Origin: CAWCLK01 sp963796225
GTDB lineage: Bacteria > Actinomycetota > Nitriliruptoria > Nitriliruptorales > Nitriliruptoraceae
Assembly: GCA_963796225.1 (NCBI GenBank)
Contig: CAWCLK010000017.1
Span: 26,106 to 90,105, forward strand
Direction of reading: 5' to 3'
DNA: 64,000 bases
Shown here: positions 28,897-39,220 of the stretch, in pieces
How the letters are laid out: the number at the start of each line of letters is the position of its first letter
Position numbering within the stretch: position 1 is the stretch's first letter
The notes under the pieces: model-generated
Databases searched by the model: none
The model's input: the letters and a program-made list of their open reading frames with translations, nothing else
Told to the model about the DNA's origin: nothing
Made by a program: the position numbers and the translations under genes

Positions 28897-30382
28897 CGTG
28901 TCCCCGCGAGGTAGGCGAGCAGGTCGGCCCGGGTCAGCACGCCGACGGGGCGGTCGTCCTCGACGACCACGACGGCGGTGGTGCCGGACCCGAGGGCGGT
29001 GAAGACGTCCTCGACCGACAGGCCGGGCTCGATGGTGGGGAGCGGGTCCTGCATGACGTCGCCGACCGGCTTCGTCATCACGGATGCGTCCCGCAGTGCG
29101 GCGTCGAGCAGGGCGTTCTCGCGGATGGAGCCGAGCACGTCCTCCAGCGTGGCGTCGTCGTGCACGTCCTCCCGGAACACGGGCATCTGGGACACGCCGA
29201 ACTCCTGCAGCAGCGCGATCGCCTGCGACACCGTCTCGGACGGGTGGACGTGGACCAGGGCCGGCAGGTCGCCCCGCTTGCCCTGCAGCGCATCCCGCAC
29301 CGCCCCGTGGGACCGGTCGAGGAACCCGTGCTCGGCCATCCAGGCCTCGTCGTAGAGCTTCGAGAGGTAGCCACGCCCCGAGTCGGGGAGCAGCACCACG
29401 ATGGTGGCGTCGGCGGGCTGGGTGGCGGCGTGGCGCAGGGCAGCGACGAGCGCGGTCCCGCCGGAGCCCCCGATGAGGATGCCTTCCTCGCGCGTGCACC
29501 GGCGTGCCATGGCGAAGGACTCGGCGTCGGACACGCGTTCCCACACGTCGACCACCGAGGGGTCGAAGGTCGGCGGCCAGAAGTCCTCGCCGATGCCCTC
29601 GGTCAGGTACGGGTGGACCTCGTCGCCGGAGTACAGCGAGCCCTCCGGGTCAGCGCCGACGACCACCAGGTCGGGGTTGCGCTCCTTCAGGTAGCGGCCG
29701 ACCCCGGTGGCGGTACCGCCGGTGCCGACGCCGCAGACGAAGGCGTCGATGGTCCCGTTGGTCTGCCGCCACAGCTCCGGGCCCGTGGAGAACACGTGGG
29801 TCTGGGGGTTGGACTGGTTGAAGTACTGGTTGGGCTTGAGGTGGTTGGGCTGGGCCGCGAGCCGGTCCGACACCGAGTAGTAGCTGCGCGGGTCCTCGGG
29901 CTCGACCGACGTGGGGCAGACCACCACCTCGCTGCCGTAGGCCCGCATGAGCGAGATCTTGTCGCTGGAGACCTTGTCGGGCACCACGAAGATGCACCGG
30001 TAGCCCTTCCGAGGCGGCCGCGATCGCCAGCCCGACGCCGGTGTTGCCCGGAGGTCGGCTCGACGATCGTCCCGCCGGGGCGCAGCACGCCGGCCGCCTC
30101 GGCCGCCTCGATCATGGCGATGCCGATGCGGTCCTTGACCGACCCGCCCGGGTTGAGCATCTCGAGCTTCGCGATCAGCGTGGGCGGGACGTCGGCCGAC
30201 AGCCGGTCCAGCGCGACGAGCGGTGTCTCGCCCATCAGGGCCAGCAGGTCCGGGGCGACCTCGCGCCCCCGTTCGTCGCGGATCTGGCGCGGCCCGTCGG
30301 TCGGGTCGTGCTCGATGCCGGGGGTCCGGTGGTAGATCGACCGGTCGGTGACGTCGACGTCGTCGGGCGCGGGTTCGCTCAT
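28893..30382 (-). CDS. cbs: Cystathionine beta-synthase (two frame breaks)
   Basis: About 495 residues once one extra base is removed at each of two sites (30047-30049 and 30004-30006). It condenses serine or O-acetylserine with homocysteine. PLP Lys is in LNPGGSVKDRIG and the phosphate-binding TSGNTGVG is restored by the first fix. GVGTGGTATGVGRYLKE and GGSGGTAL follow. The C-terminal 130 residues are a pair of CBS modules (VSQMPVFRED, VGVLTRADLLAYL). It is the first gene of the operon with metB. Confidence 0.92.
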
Positions 30383-30455
30383 GCCGCCTGCTCCGGGAGT
30401 CGTGGGAGGGGACCCGCGAGCCTACGGAGGTCGGCGGTCGTGACGTCGGGGATGG

Positions 30456-30920
30456 TCAGCAGGCGCCCGACAGGGATCCCTCGGCCTGCTCGTCGGCGTC
30501 GGAGACGAAGGTGCCGACGGCGGTGAACCCGTTGTCGGTCATCTGGAACTCGGGCGCGTTCGTGCTCGAGGCGGTGTCGGACGTGAACACGTCGACTCCG
30601 TCGGAGTTCGTGACGACCACCTGTGCGTCGTCGGGTGCCTCGGGGTCGAACTCGCCCGAGATCGCATCCCCGTCGGCCGACCGGCCCGTGAACCGGATGC
30701 CGCCCTCGGGGTCGGCGTAGCAGTCGGTGATGTCGAAGTTGTAGGTCCCGTCGCCGACGGTCAGCTCCGCGGTGCCGTTCCCGGGCGTGGCGACGTCGCC
30801 GCCCTCGATGGGCGTGGTGCGGGTGGCCTCGGGCTCGGTGCTGGCCGTGGGGTCCCACGTGCCGCAGGCGGCCAGGGACAGGCAGACGGCAAGCGACAGG
30901 GCAATGCGTCGGGTGCGGAT
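30456..30920 (-). CDS. Lipoprotein without standard start codon
   Basis: Read leftward, the frame gives IRTRRIALSLAVCLSLAAC followed by GTWDPTASTEPE, a lipoprotein signal with an LAAC lipobox. About 130 residues of soluble domain follow (TYNFDITDCYADPEGGIRF, DAQVVVTNSDG) ending at the TGA at 30456-30458. A Cys near the middle and the terminal Cys may pair. No ATG, GTG or TTG lies in frame ahead of the signal; ATC at 30920 or 30926 is the best candidate unless an indel hides the true start. Function unknown. Confidence 0.65.
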   Translation of the reverse strand: MRTRRIALSLAVCLSLAACGTWDPTASTEPEATRTTPIEGGDVATPGNGTAELTVGDGTYNFDITDCYADPEGGIRFTGRSADGDAISGEFDPEAPDDAQVVVTNSDGVDVFTSDTASSTNAPEFQMTDNGFTAVGTFVSDADEQAEGSLSGAC

Positions 30921-31011
30921 GGCGATGCCTTCGGTGCGGGGGCTCTCGTCCCCGGTACGGAGCCACCCGCGCCCCGTCGCACCGTCCGACCAGTTGGACC
31001 AGCGAGTCGAG

Positions 31012-31083
31012 TACCCCCGGTAGGAATCGAACCTACGCTTCCGGCTCCGGAGGCCGGTGCTCTATCCACTGAGCTACGGGGGC
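31012..31083 (-). tRNA. tRNA-Arg (anticodon CCG)
   Basis: Reading leftward, the acceptor GCCCCCG pairs with CGGGGGT (one G-U). The D arm has GCTCAGTGGATAGAGC, the anticodon arm is CCGGC-CTCCGGA-GCCGG with CCG, and the T arm is GTAGG-TTCGATT-CCTAC. CCA is not encoded. Confidence 0.95.
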
Positions 31084-31207
31084 GCGACGCGCGACGGTAC
31101 CAGTGGCGGGACGGCCCCGAAAACCGCTCGGCTGGTGCATGTGGCACCCGAGAGGAGGGGGAGGTCGGGTAGGTTCCCGCCCTCGGAGGTTCCAGAGGGA
31201 GGTGGCC

Positions 31208-31576
31208 GTGGCACATCGCGTGCTGGCCGTGGACGACGACCCGGTCATCCAGCGGTTGCTCGAGGTCAACCTCGAGATGGAGGGCTACGAGGTCCGCCTG
31301 GCCTCTGACGGCCTGCAGGCCGTCGACGCGGCGCGCGAGTTCCAGCCGCACGTCATCCTGCTCGACGTCATGATGCCCAACATGGACGGCTGGGAGGCCT
31401 GCGCCACCATCAAGCAGGACCCGAACCTCGCGAACACCCCGGTGGTCTTCCTGTCGGCGCGTGCCCAGGACGCCGACATCGAACGCGGGACCGAGCTCGG
31501 GGCGGCGGCCTACATCACCAAGCCGTTCGACCCGATCGACCTGCTCGAGCTCGTCGCGGAGCTCGTCGAGGGCTGA
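31208..31576 (+). CDS. Single-domain response regulator (CheY-like receiver)
   Basis: 122 residues. The receiver fold is complete: acidic pocket VLAVDDDPVIQRLL, phospho-Asp in VILLDVMMPNMDGWE, then LSARAQD and the Lys in AYITKPFDP. No output domain. GTG after GAGGGAGG. It may act as an adaptor to a kinase elsewhere. argS is 94 bases downstream. Confidence 0.9.
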   Translation: MAHRVLAVDDDPVIQRLLEVNLEMEGYEVRLASDGLQAVDAAREFQPHVILLDVMMPNMDGWEACATIKQDPNLANTPVVFLSARAQDADIERGTELGAAAYITKPFDPIDLLELVAELVEG

Positions 31577-31629
31577 TCGCCGGCAGGGGATCAGCCCGCC
31601 CCGGATGTCGGGGCGCGCGGCCACGCACG

Positions 31630-31635
31630 TACGCT
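31630..31635 (+). promoter_or_regulatory. -10 element upstream of argS
   Basis: TACGCT 35 bases before the ATG of argS. Confidence 0.35.
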
Positions 31636-31670
31636 GCGGCGCCCCGCCCCCGCACCGCACAGGCCCGACC

Positions 31671-33443
31671 ATGGTCCGCCCCGACGACATCGACCCCGTG
31701 CTGGCCGAGCTCGCCTCGCGCCTGCGCGCGGCGTTGGCCGACGCCGACCTGCCCGACGCGGACCCGGGGTTCGAGCGTCCCAAGCAGGCCGACCACGGCG
31801 ACTGGGCGTCCACCCTGGCGATGCGGTTGGCCAAGCCGGCGAAGCGCAACCCGCGCGAGATCGCCCAGGCCGTGCTCGACCACCTCACGCTGCCGGACGC
31901 GGTGGCCAGCGTCGAGATGGCCGGCCCCGGGTTCCTGAACTTCCGCTTCTCGCCCGACTACTACGCCGAGCTCGTGCGGTCCGTGGTCGCGGACGGGCCA
32001 CGGTTCGGGCGTCGCACGCTCGGTGAGGACGCCGCAGTCACGTACAACGTCGAGTTCGTCTCGGCCAACCCCACGGGGCCGCTGCACGTCGGGGCGGGGC
32101 GCTGGGCCGCGACCGGTGACGCCATCGCCGCGCTGCTGGAGGCGGCCGGGCACCGCGTGACCCGCGAGTACTACGTCAACGACGCCGGCGAGCAGGTTCG
32201 CACCTTCGGCGAGTCGGTCGTCCTCGTCGCGCGCGGTGAGGAGCTGGGCGAGCGGCACTACCGCGGCGCCTATGTCATCGACATCGCCGAGTCCCTCCGC
32301 GCCGAGCACGGCGACGCGATCTTCGACAACACCGACGATGGCGAGGTCGCCCCGGCGGCCGGTGGGGTCGAGCACGCGGGGCACGGCCACAGCGGCAAGC
32401 TGGACGACCACGAGCAGTCGGCGGTCGCGGCCGACCCGCGCGTGGCGCCTGCCACCGCCGCCCGCGTGGGCGAGCTCGCCGTCGAGGCGATGCGCGCCAA
32501 CATCGAGCAGACCCTGCACGGCATGGGCGTCGACTACGACACCTGGTTCTCCGAACGCCGTGGCCTGCACGAGTCGGGCGAGGTGGCCGCGGCCATCGAC
32601 GCGCTGCGCGACGCCGGTCAGACCTACGAGCAGGACGGGGCGTTGTTCCTGCGCACCGAGCAGCACGGCGACGACAAGGACCGGGTCCTGGTCCGCTCCG
32701 ACGGGCGCCCGACCTACTTCGCGGCCGACTGCGCCTACATGCGCGACAAGTGGGCCCGGGCCGACGTCCTGTACTACCTGCTCGGCGCGGACCACCACGG
32801 CTACGTCGACCGCCTCAAGGCCGCGGCCGCGTGCCTCGGCATCCCGCCCGAGGCGCTCGAGATCCGCATCGGCCAGATGGTCAACCTGCTCCGCGACGGC
32901 GAACCGGTGCGGATGGGCAAGCGGTCGGGCAACTTCGTCGAGCTCGCCGAGGTCGTCGACGAGGTCGGCGTCGACGTCACCCGCTACCAGTTCCTGCGCC
33001 AGTCGCTGGACACGGCCGTCGACTTCGACCTGGCGGTGGTCGCTCGCCAATCGATGGACAACCCCGTCTACTACGTGCAGTACGCCCACGCGCGGATCGC
33101 GTCGCTGGTGCGCACCGCCGACGAGCGCGGCTTCGACCACGGCGAGGTCACCGACGCGGACCTCGGACTGCTCGAGCACGAGGCCGAGCAGCAGCTGCTG
33201 ACGGCGATGTCGCGCCTGCCCGAGGTGATCGCCGAGGCGGCCGAGCTGCGGGCCACGCAGCGCCTGGCCCACTACGCCGAGGAGCTCGCCGGCACGTTCC
33301 ACCGCTTCTACGCCGAGTGCACCGTCCTGGTCCCGGACGACGACCAGCTCGCCCGGGCGCGCTACTGGCTCGCGGTCGCGGCCAAGCAGGTGCTGGCCAA
33401 CGCACTCGGCGTCCTGCGCGTCTCGGCACCGGAGCGGATGTGA
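31671..33443 (+). CDS. argS: Arginyl-tRNA synthetase
   Basis: 590 residues. Class I enzyme with the N-terminal Arg-S domain (DHGDWASTLAMRLAK), HIGH-type motif NPTGPLHVGAGR near 130, the LLGADHHGYVDRLKA region and the anticodon-binding DALR domain at the C-terminus. The KMSKS equivalent is RMGKRSGNF. An insertion with HAGHGHSGKLDDHE near 235-255 is unusual. The stop is followed by lysA after three bases, so lysA is likely cotranscribed. Confidence 0.95.
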   Translation: MVRPDDIDPVLAELASRLRAALADADLPDADPGFERPKQADHGDWASTLAMRLAKPAKRNPREIAQAVLDHLTLPDAVASVEMAGPGFLNFRFSPDYYAELVRSVVADGPRFGRRTLGEDAAVTYNVEFVSANPTGPLHVGAGRWAATGDAIAALLEAAGHRVTREYYVNDAGEQVRTFGESVVLVARGEELGERHYRGAYVIDIAESLRAEHGDAIFDNTDDGEVAPAAGGVEHAGHGHSGKLDDHEQSAVAADPRVAPATAARVGELAVEAMRANIEQTLHGMGVDYDTWFSERRGLHESGEVAAAIDALRDAGQTYEQDGALFLRTEQHGDDKDRVLVRSDGRPTYFAADCAYMRDKWARADVLYYLLGADHHGYVDRLKAAAACLGIPPEALEIRIGQMVNLLRDGEPVRMGKRSGNFVELAEVVDEVGVDVTRYQFLRQSLDTAVDFDLAVVARQSMDNPVYYVQYAHARIASLVRTADERGFDHGEVTDADLGLLEHEAEQQLLTAMSRLPEVIAEAAELRATQRLAHYAEELAGTFHRFYAECTVLVPDDDQLARARYWLAVAAKQVLANALGVLRVSAPERM

Positions 33444-33446
33444 GCC

Positions 33447-34758
33447 ATGTACTCCTCAGCCTGGCCCCTGACCGCCCGTCGCGACGACGACGGGGCGCTG
33501 GTGATCGGCGACTGCCGGCTGCCGGACCTCGTCGCCGAGCACGGCTCGCCCGCTGTGGGTCGTCGACGAGCACGACCTGCGCAGCCGCGCCCGCGCCTAC
33601 GTCGACGCCTTCCCCGGCGCCACGGTCGCCTACGCCTCGAAGGCCTGGTGCGCCGTGGGCGTGCTGCAGCTGGTCACCGAGGAGGGGCTGTGGGTCGACG
33701 TCGCCTCCGGCGGCGAGCTGCACACCGCGGACGTCGCCGGCGTCCCGATGGACCAGGTCGTGTTCCACGGCAACGCGAAGTCCGTCGACGAGCTGCGGAT
33801 GGCCGCCCGGCTGGGCGTCGGCCGCGTCGTGGTCGACTCGTTCGTCGAGCTCGAACGGCTGCAGGCCGATCGGCGAGGAGCTCGGCCACGTGTTCGACGT
33901 GTGGCTGCGGATCACACCGGGCATCGACGCCCACACCCACGAGTTCGTGCGGACCGGACAGGACGACTCGAAGTTCGGGTTCACCCTCTCGCTCGGCCTC
34001 GCCGACCGCGCCGTCGAGCAGGTCGCCGAGCTCCCCAACGTCGAGCTGCGCGGGGTCCACGCCCACATCGGCTCGCAGATCTTCGGCACCGACCCCTTCA
34101 TGGCCAACGCCGACGTGCTGCTCGGGCTGCTGGCGCGCTGGCGTGACGAGTACGGGTTCGTCCTCGACGAGCTCAACCTCGGGGGCGGCATGGGGATCAG
34201 CTACACCCACGAGGACCACCCGGTCACCATCGAGCGGTACGGCCGCGCCGTGCTGGCGGCGGTCGAGGAGACCTCGCGGCGCCTGGACTACCCGGCCCCG
34301 CACGTCTTCGTCGAGCCCGGACGCGCCATCGTCGGACCCGTCGACCGTCACCGTCTACACGCGTCGAGGTCGTCAAGACGCTCGAGGGGATCCGGACCTA
34401 CGTCGCGGTCGACGGCGGCATGTCCGACAACATCCGGCCGGCCCTGTACGAGGCCGAGCACGAGGTCGCGCTCGCCAACCGCCAGTCGGCAGCGACGACG
34501 TCGGACGTGGTCACCGTCGTCGGCAAGCACTGCGAGTCCGGGGACCTGGTCCGCGAACGCACGGGCCTGCCGGGCGACGTGGCCAGCGGGGACCTGCTCG
34601 CCGTGGCGGCCACCGGGGCCTACACGTCGTCGATGGCGTCCAACTACAACCGGCTTCCCCGCCCCGCCGCGGTCCTGGTTCGCGACGGGCAGGTGCGGCC
34701 CCTGCTGCGGCGCGAGTCGTACGAGGACCTCGTCGCCCGCGACGTGCAGCTGACGTGA
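33447..34758 (+). CDS. lysA: Diaminopimelate decarboxylase (four frame breaks)
   Basis: About 435 residues after removing extra bases near 33550, 33869, 34340 and 34361. It makes L-lysine from meso-diaminopimelate with PLP. The restored sequence has PLWVVDEHDLRSRARAY, the PLP Lys in VAYASKAW, HAHIGSQI, LNLGGGMGISYT, EPGRAIVG and GKHCESGDLV with the catalytic Cys. The last segment MASNYNRLPRPAAVLV is the usual C-terminus. It overlaps the next gene by GTGA. Confidence 0.93.
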
Positions 34759-35567
34759 CCGTGGCGCTGGTGGGCCTGGCCTCCGAGCGGCTGGGCTTCG
34801 GCCCGGCGACCCTGCAGACGGTCGTGCACGACCACGTGGTGCTGCGGACCCCGACCCGGCCCGTCCACTGGCCCGGCAACGCCCTGCACCTGTTCGACAC
34901 CCCCACAGACGTCGAGGCCGCGTGGGCCCGCTTCGATCGCAGCGTCGGCCAGCTGCCCGGTGTCACGCGGCGCGTGGTGTGCTGGGAGACATCGGGCACC
35001 GGCGACGACCCGGGCACCGAGGTCCCCGCGTCCGGCCAGCTGCTGTCGACCGAGGTGGGCGTGCTGGCCCCCGACGCGCCAGCGCCCCGCCGTCCGCTGC
35101 CCGACGGCGTCACCATCGTGCGGGCGGACACCCCGCCGCACTGGGCCGGCGCCAAGGTGCTGTACCTGCAGACCGACTGGGAGGGCGACGAGCCCTACTG
35201 GCGGTGGATGGTGGACCAGCAGCGCCAGCTGGCCGAGGCCGGCGGCGGCGCGGTGCTGGTCGCCTACCAGCTCGGCATCCCGGTGGGCCGGGCGGCGCTG
35301 TTCGTGCCGCACGAGCACGTCCAGCCCCCGGTGCAGAAGCTGGCCGTGGTCGAGGACGTGATCGTCCACCCGCTGTACCGCGGCACGGGGATCGCGTCGG
35401 CGCTGGTGTCGGCGACCGTCGAGCTGGCACGGGGCGTGCTGCCCGAGGTCCGCGTCGTGGTGCGCTCCGACCCGGGCTCGGCCACCGCCGCCTGGTACGC
35501 GCGGCTCGGGTTCGCCCCGGCCTCGCGCACCTGGCTCGCGCGCAGTGCGATGGGTCGCCCCGGGTAG
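34755..35567 (+). CDS. GNAT-family acetyltransferase
   Basis: 270 residues. The C-terminal half is a GNAT fold: strand LAVVEDVIVHPLYRGTGIASALV contains the acetyl-CoA loop, followed by RVVVRSDPGSATAAWYARLGF. The N-terminal 110 residues are a partly similar domain without the acetyl-CoA loop. The gene is coupled to lysA, but the substrate is not evident. A TAGGGT -10 element for hom overlaps its last codons (35565-35570). Confidence 0.8.
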   Translation: MTVALVGLASERLGFGPATLQTVVHDHVVLRTPTRPVHWPGNALHLFDTPTDVEAAWARFDRSVGQLPGVTRRVVCWETSGTGDDPGTEVPASGQLLSTEVGVLAPDAPAPRRPLPDGVTIVRADTPPHWAGAKVLYLQTDWEGDEPYWRWMVDQQRQLAEAGGGAVLVAYQLGIPVGRAALFVPHEHVQPPVQKLAVVEDVIVHPLYRGTGIASALVSATVELARGVLPEVRVVVRSDPGSATAAWYARLGFAPASRTWLARSAMGRPG

Positions 35568-35570
35568 GGT
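35565..35570 (+). promoter_or_regulatory. -10 element upstream of hom
   Basis: TAGGGT overlaps the stop of the preceding gene and lies 39 bases before hom, which also has a GGAGG site. Confidence 0.3.
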
Positions 35571-35609
35571 GCGCGCCTGCTCGCAGACCCCGGTCCACAG
35601 GAGGCGGGC

Positions 35610-36903
35610 ATGGATCGCGTCATCCGCGTCGGCCTGCTCGGCTGCGGCACCGTCGGCAGCGGCGTCGTCACCATCCTGGACGCCGACGACGACGACATCG
35701 CGGCGCGCACGGGCGCCAGCCTGCAGGTCGTACGGGTGTGCGTGCGCGACCTCACCAAGGACCGTGGCCTGCCCCTCGATCCCGAGGTGTTCACCGACGA
35801 CCCCCAGCAGGTCGTCGCCGCGGACGACGTCGACGTGGTCGTCGAGGTCATGGGCGGACGCGAGCCCGCAGGGGCGCTGATCCGCCAGGCGCTGCGCAAC
35901 GGCAAGCCGGTCGTGACCGCGAACAAGGAGCTGGTCGCCCACGAGGGCCCCGACCTGTTCGAGGAGGCCTACGCCAACGGCGTGGACCTGATGTACGAGG
36001 CCGCGGTGGCCGGGGCGATCCCGATCATCAAGCCGCTGAAGGAGTCGCTGGCCGGCGACAAGGTCCGACGCGTCGTGGCCATCCTCAACGGCACGACCAA
36101 CTACATCCTCACCCGGATGACCGAGGACCGGGCGGTCTACGGCGACGTGCTGGCCGAGGCCCAGGCGCTGGGCTACGCCGAGGCCGATCCCACCGCCGAC
36201 GTCGGCGGGCACGACGCCGCCAGCAAGGCCGCCATCGTCGCCTCGCTGGCGTTCGACACGCGGGTGCAGGCCGACGACGTCCACCGCGAGGGGATCGAGC
36301 GGGTCACGCCCACCGACATCGAGGTCGCCACGCGTCTCGGGTACGTGGTCAAGCTGCTGGCCATCGCCAACGAGGACGGCGACGACGTCGCGGTCCGCGT
36401 GCACCCGACCTTCCTGCCGCGCGAGCACCCGTTGGCCGCCGTGCGCGAGGCGTTCAACGCGATCTACGTCGAGTCCGACTTCGCCGGCGAGCTGATGTTC
36501 TACGGCCGGGGCGCCGGTTCGTACCCGACGGGCTCGGCGGTGGTCGGCGACCTGGTCGACGTCGCCCGCAACGTGCTGCAGACGGCCCGCGGGCCCTGTC
36601 GAGTCGCAGCACCACACCAAGCGCATCCGCCCCATCGCCGAGCTCGAGACCCAGTACTACGTGCTGCTCGAGGTCGACGACGTCCCCGGTGTGCTGGCCA
36701 CCGTCGCCACCGTCTTCGGGACGCACAAGGTCTCCATCGCCCAGGTGTGGCAGACCGACGACGACGACCGCGTGCAGCTGGTCCTGATCACCCACCGGGC
36801 GCTCGAGCAGCACCTCGAGGACACCGTCCAGGAGCTGCGGCGCACCTCCGGGGTGCGCGACGTGGTCAACGTGCTGCGGGTCGAGTCGGAAATCTTCGGC
36901 TGA
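35610..36903 (+). CDS. hom: Homoserine dehydrogenase (one frame break)
   Basis: 430 residues after removing one extra G at 36591-36593. It reduces aspartate semialdehyde to homoserine. NAD(P) loop VGLLGCGTVGSGV at 7-19, TANKELVAHEG, NGTTNYILTRM, and the catalytic TADVGGHDAASKAAIVASLAF. The C-terminal ACT domain begins after the break: YYVLLEVDDVPGVLATVATVF, implying allosteric control by threonine. It heads the hom-thrC-thrB gene set. Confidence 0.95.
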
Positions 36904-36915
36904 CCCCCCGGCGCG

Positions 36916-36921
36916 TACGCT
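36916..36921 (+). promoter_or_regulatory. -10 element upstream of thrC
   Basis: TACGCT 40 bases before the thrC ATG; suggests that thrC-thrB can be transcribed separately from hom. Confidence 0.35.
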
Positions 36922-36961
36922 GCCCGGCGACCTGCACCCCCTTGCAGAAGGCGAGCATCCG

Positions 36962-38017
36962 ATGGCGCACGTGTGGCGCGGCATCATCGAGGAGTACCGC
37001 GACCGCATGCCGGTCGAGGACGACGCCGCGATCGTGACCCTGCGCGAGGGCGGCACGCCGCTGATCCACAGCGAGCACCTGTCCGAGCTGACCGGGTGCG
37101 AGGTGCACCTCAAGTACGACGGCGCCAACCCCACGGGGTCCTTCAAGGACCGCGGGATGACGATGGCGATCACCAAGGCCGTCGAGAAGGGCGCCGAGGC
37201 GGTCATCTGTGCCTCCACCGGCAACACCTCCGCGGCCGCCGCGGCCTACGCCGGCAAGGCGGGGCTGACCTGCGGCGTCGTCGTCCCCGCCGGCAAGATC
37301 GCGATGGGCAAGCTCGCCCAGGCGCTGGTGCACGGCGCCGAGGTGATCCAGATCGACGGCAACTTCGACCACGCGCTGCAGATCTGCCGGACGCTGGACG
37401 AGAAGTACCCCGTCGAGCTGGTCAACAGCGTCAACCCGTTCCGCATCGAGGGCCAGAAGTCGGGGGCCTTCGAGGTCTGCGACCAGCTTGGCCGCGCCCC
37501 CGACGTGCACGTGATGCCCGTCGGCAACGCCGGCAACATCACGGCCTACTGGAAGGGCTACCGCGAGTACCACGCGGACGGCCTGATCGACGACCTGCCG
37601 GTGCTGCGCGGGTACCAGGCCGCCGGGGCCGCCCCGATCGTCGAGGGCCGGGTCATCGAGAACCCCGAGACCATCGCCACCGCGATCCGCATCGGCAACC
37701 CGGCCTCCTGGCAGTTCGCGGTCGAGGCGGCCGAGCAGTCCGAGGGCTCGATCCGCGCGGTCACCGACGACGAGATCCTGCACGGCTACCACCTGGTGGC
37801 CAGGACGGGCGTGTTCGCCGAGCCGGCCTCCTGCGCCTCGATCGCCGGGCTGCTCCAGCTGCACGAGGCGGGCGAGCTCGAGCGCGGCCAGGTCGTCGTG
37901 TGCGTGCTGACCGGGCACGGGCTGAAGGACCCGGACATCGCGATCCAGGGTGCCCCGACCCCGGTGGTGCTGCCCAACGACGTGGACGCGGTGGCCGAGC
38001 AGCTCGGGCTCGCCTGA
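36962..38017 (+). CDS. thrC: Threonine synthase
   Basis: 351 residues. A PLP fold type II enzyme. The PLP Lys is in NPTGSFKDRGM near 63, followed by CASTGNTSAAAAAYA and PVGNAGNITAYWKGY. It converts O-phosphohomoserine to threonine. Length and motifs match the short bacterial class. ATGA overlap with thrB. Confidence 0.96.
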   Translation: MAHVWRGIIEEYRDRMPVEDDAAIVTLREGGTPLIHSEHLSELTGCEVHLKYDGANPTGSFKDRGMTMAITKAVEKGAEAVICASTGNTSAAAAAYAGKAGLTCGVVVPAGKIAMGKLAQALVHGAEVIQIDGNFDHALQICRTLDEKYPVELVNSVNPFRIEGQKSGAFEVCDQLGRAPDVHVMPVGNAGNITAYWKGYREYHADGLIDDLPVLRGYQAAGAAPIVEGRVIENPETIATAIRIGNPASWQFAVEAAEQSEGSIRAVTDDEILHGYHLVARTGVFAEPASCASIAGLLQLHEAGELERGQVVVCVLTGHGLKDPDIAIQGAPTPVVLPNDVDAVAEQLGLA

Positions 38018-39006
38018 TGCCCCACGGCTCCACGCCCGCCCCCTTCCGTGACGAGGTCCTGGGTGCCGTCCGGGTGCCCGCGACCTCGGCCAACCTCGGA
38101 CCGGGCTTCGACGCGCTCGGCATGGCGCTCGACCTGCACCTGGTCGTCGCCGCGGTCCCGCGCGACGCCGCGCGGGTCACGACCCGCGGGCAGGGCGAGG
38201 GCGAGCTCGCCGAGGACGACGACAACCTCGTGTGGGCAAGCCTCGTGCAGTTCTGCCGGGCCCACGACCTGGACGTGCCCGACGTGTCGCTGGTGGTGGA
38301 CAACGCCATCCCGCTGGAACGCGGACTCGGGTCGTCGTCCTCGGCGATCGTGGCCGGCCTGGCACTCGGGCGACTGCTGACCGGTGCCCGGGTGGGGGAC
38401 CGGTCCCTGGTGGCGATGGCGGACGAGATCGAAGGGCACCCGGACAACGTCGCGCCGGCGATCCTCGGCGGGTTCGTGTCGGCCACGCGCGGGGCGGACG
38501 GCCACCTCGTGGTGCGCCGGGCGCAGCCTGATCCCACGGCCGTGGTCGTGGTCGCCGTCCCCGAGGCCCGCCAGCTCACCAGCGAGGCACGCGCGGCCCT
38601 GCCCACCGAGCTGCCACGTGAGCAGGTCGTGATCCAGGCCGCCCGCGCCGCCCACGTCACCGGGGCGATCACCGGGACCTGGCCCGTCGACCCGCTGGCC
38701 TCGGGCGACGTCCTGCACGAACCGGGTCGCCTGCGCGTCATGGCGGGCAGCGGCGAGGTGGCCACCACCTGGCGTGCCGCGGGCATGCACGCCTGGCTGT
38801 CCGGGGCGGGGCCGGCGGTGGCGGCGGCCGTGCCCCGGGCCGACCGGGCCCGGATCGACCGTGCGGTGGCGCTGGCGGAGGCCGCCGGCTTCTCGGCGAT
38901 GGTCCTGGAGGTCGACCTGGGCGGCATCCTGCCGTGCGCCCCGGGGCGCTGTGCGGTCGCCGGCATGCAGGCATGTGCCCGGTGCCCCCGTCGTGGTCTA
39001 TGCTGA
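38017..39006 (+). CDS. thrB: Homoserine kinase
   Basis: 329 residues, GHMP kinase family. Motif 1 RVPATSANLGPGFDALGMAL near 20-39, the ATP loop IPLERGLGSSSSAIVAGL near 97-114, and motif 3 AWLSGAGPAVAAAVP. It phosphorylates homoserine for thrC. The C-terminus is Cys-rich (GILPCAPGRCAVAGMQACARC), an unusual tail not expected in the family. Confidence 0.93.
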   Translation: MPHGSTPAPFRDEVLGAVRVPATSANLGPGFDALGMALDLHLVVAAVPRDAARVTTRGQGEGELAEDDDNLVWASLVQFCRAHDLDVPDVSLVVDNAIPLERGLGSSSSAIVAGLALGRLLTGARVGDRSLVAMADEIEGHPDNVAPAILGGFVSATRGADGHLVVRRAQPDPTAVVVVAVPEARQLTSEARAALPTELPREQVVIQAARAAHVTGAITGTWPVDPLASGDVLHEPGRLRVMAGSGEVATTWRAAGMHAWLSGAGPAVAAAVPRADRARIDRAVALAEAAGFSAMVLEVDLGGILPCAPGRCAVAGMQACARCPRRGLC

Positions 39007-39220
39007 GGGCGTCCACCGCGTCCTCGTGGCTGCGGATCCCGTCGTAGGACCCGGACCGTCCTCGCACTCGACGGTCGACGACGTACGACCGTCACACCCG
39101 GGGGAGCGGGGCTCCTCGTTCCCGACGGTGGAGAGCCCCATGCCGTCGCGTCAGCCGGCGGCCCCCCGCGACCACCTCCCGCGCCCCGTCCGGGCGCGAC
39201 CCGACTCCAGTGAGCCACTC
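39007..39220 (+). other. Gap between thrB and transaldolase
   Basis: 214 bases with no gene. GGGGCTC and GAGCCCC around 39108-39140 could pair in a hairpin. No known element is recognised. Confidence 0.3.

Noticed and set aside
36973..37990. Arg-rich frame on the same strand as thrC
   Set aside because: Out-of-frame reading of thrC; only the part after 38017 (thrB) is a gene.
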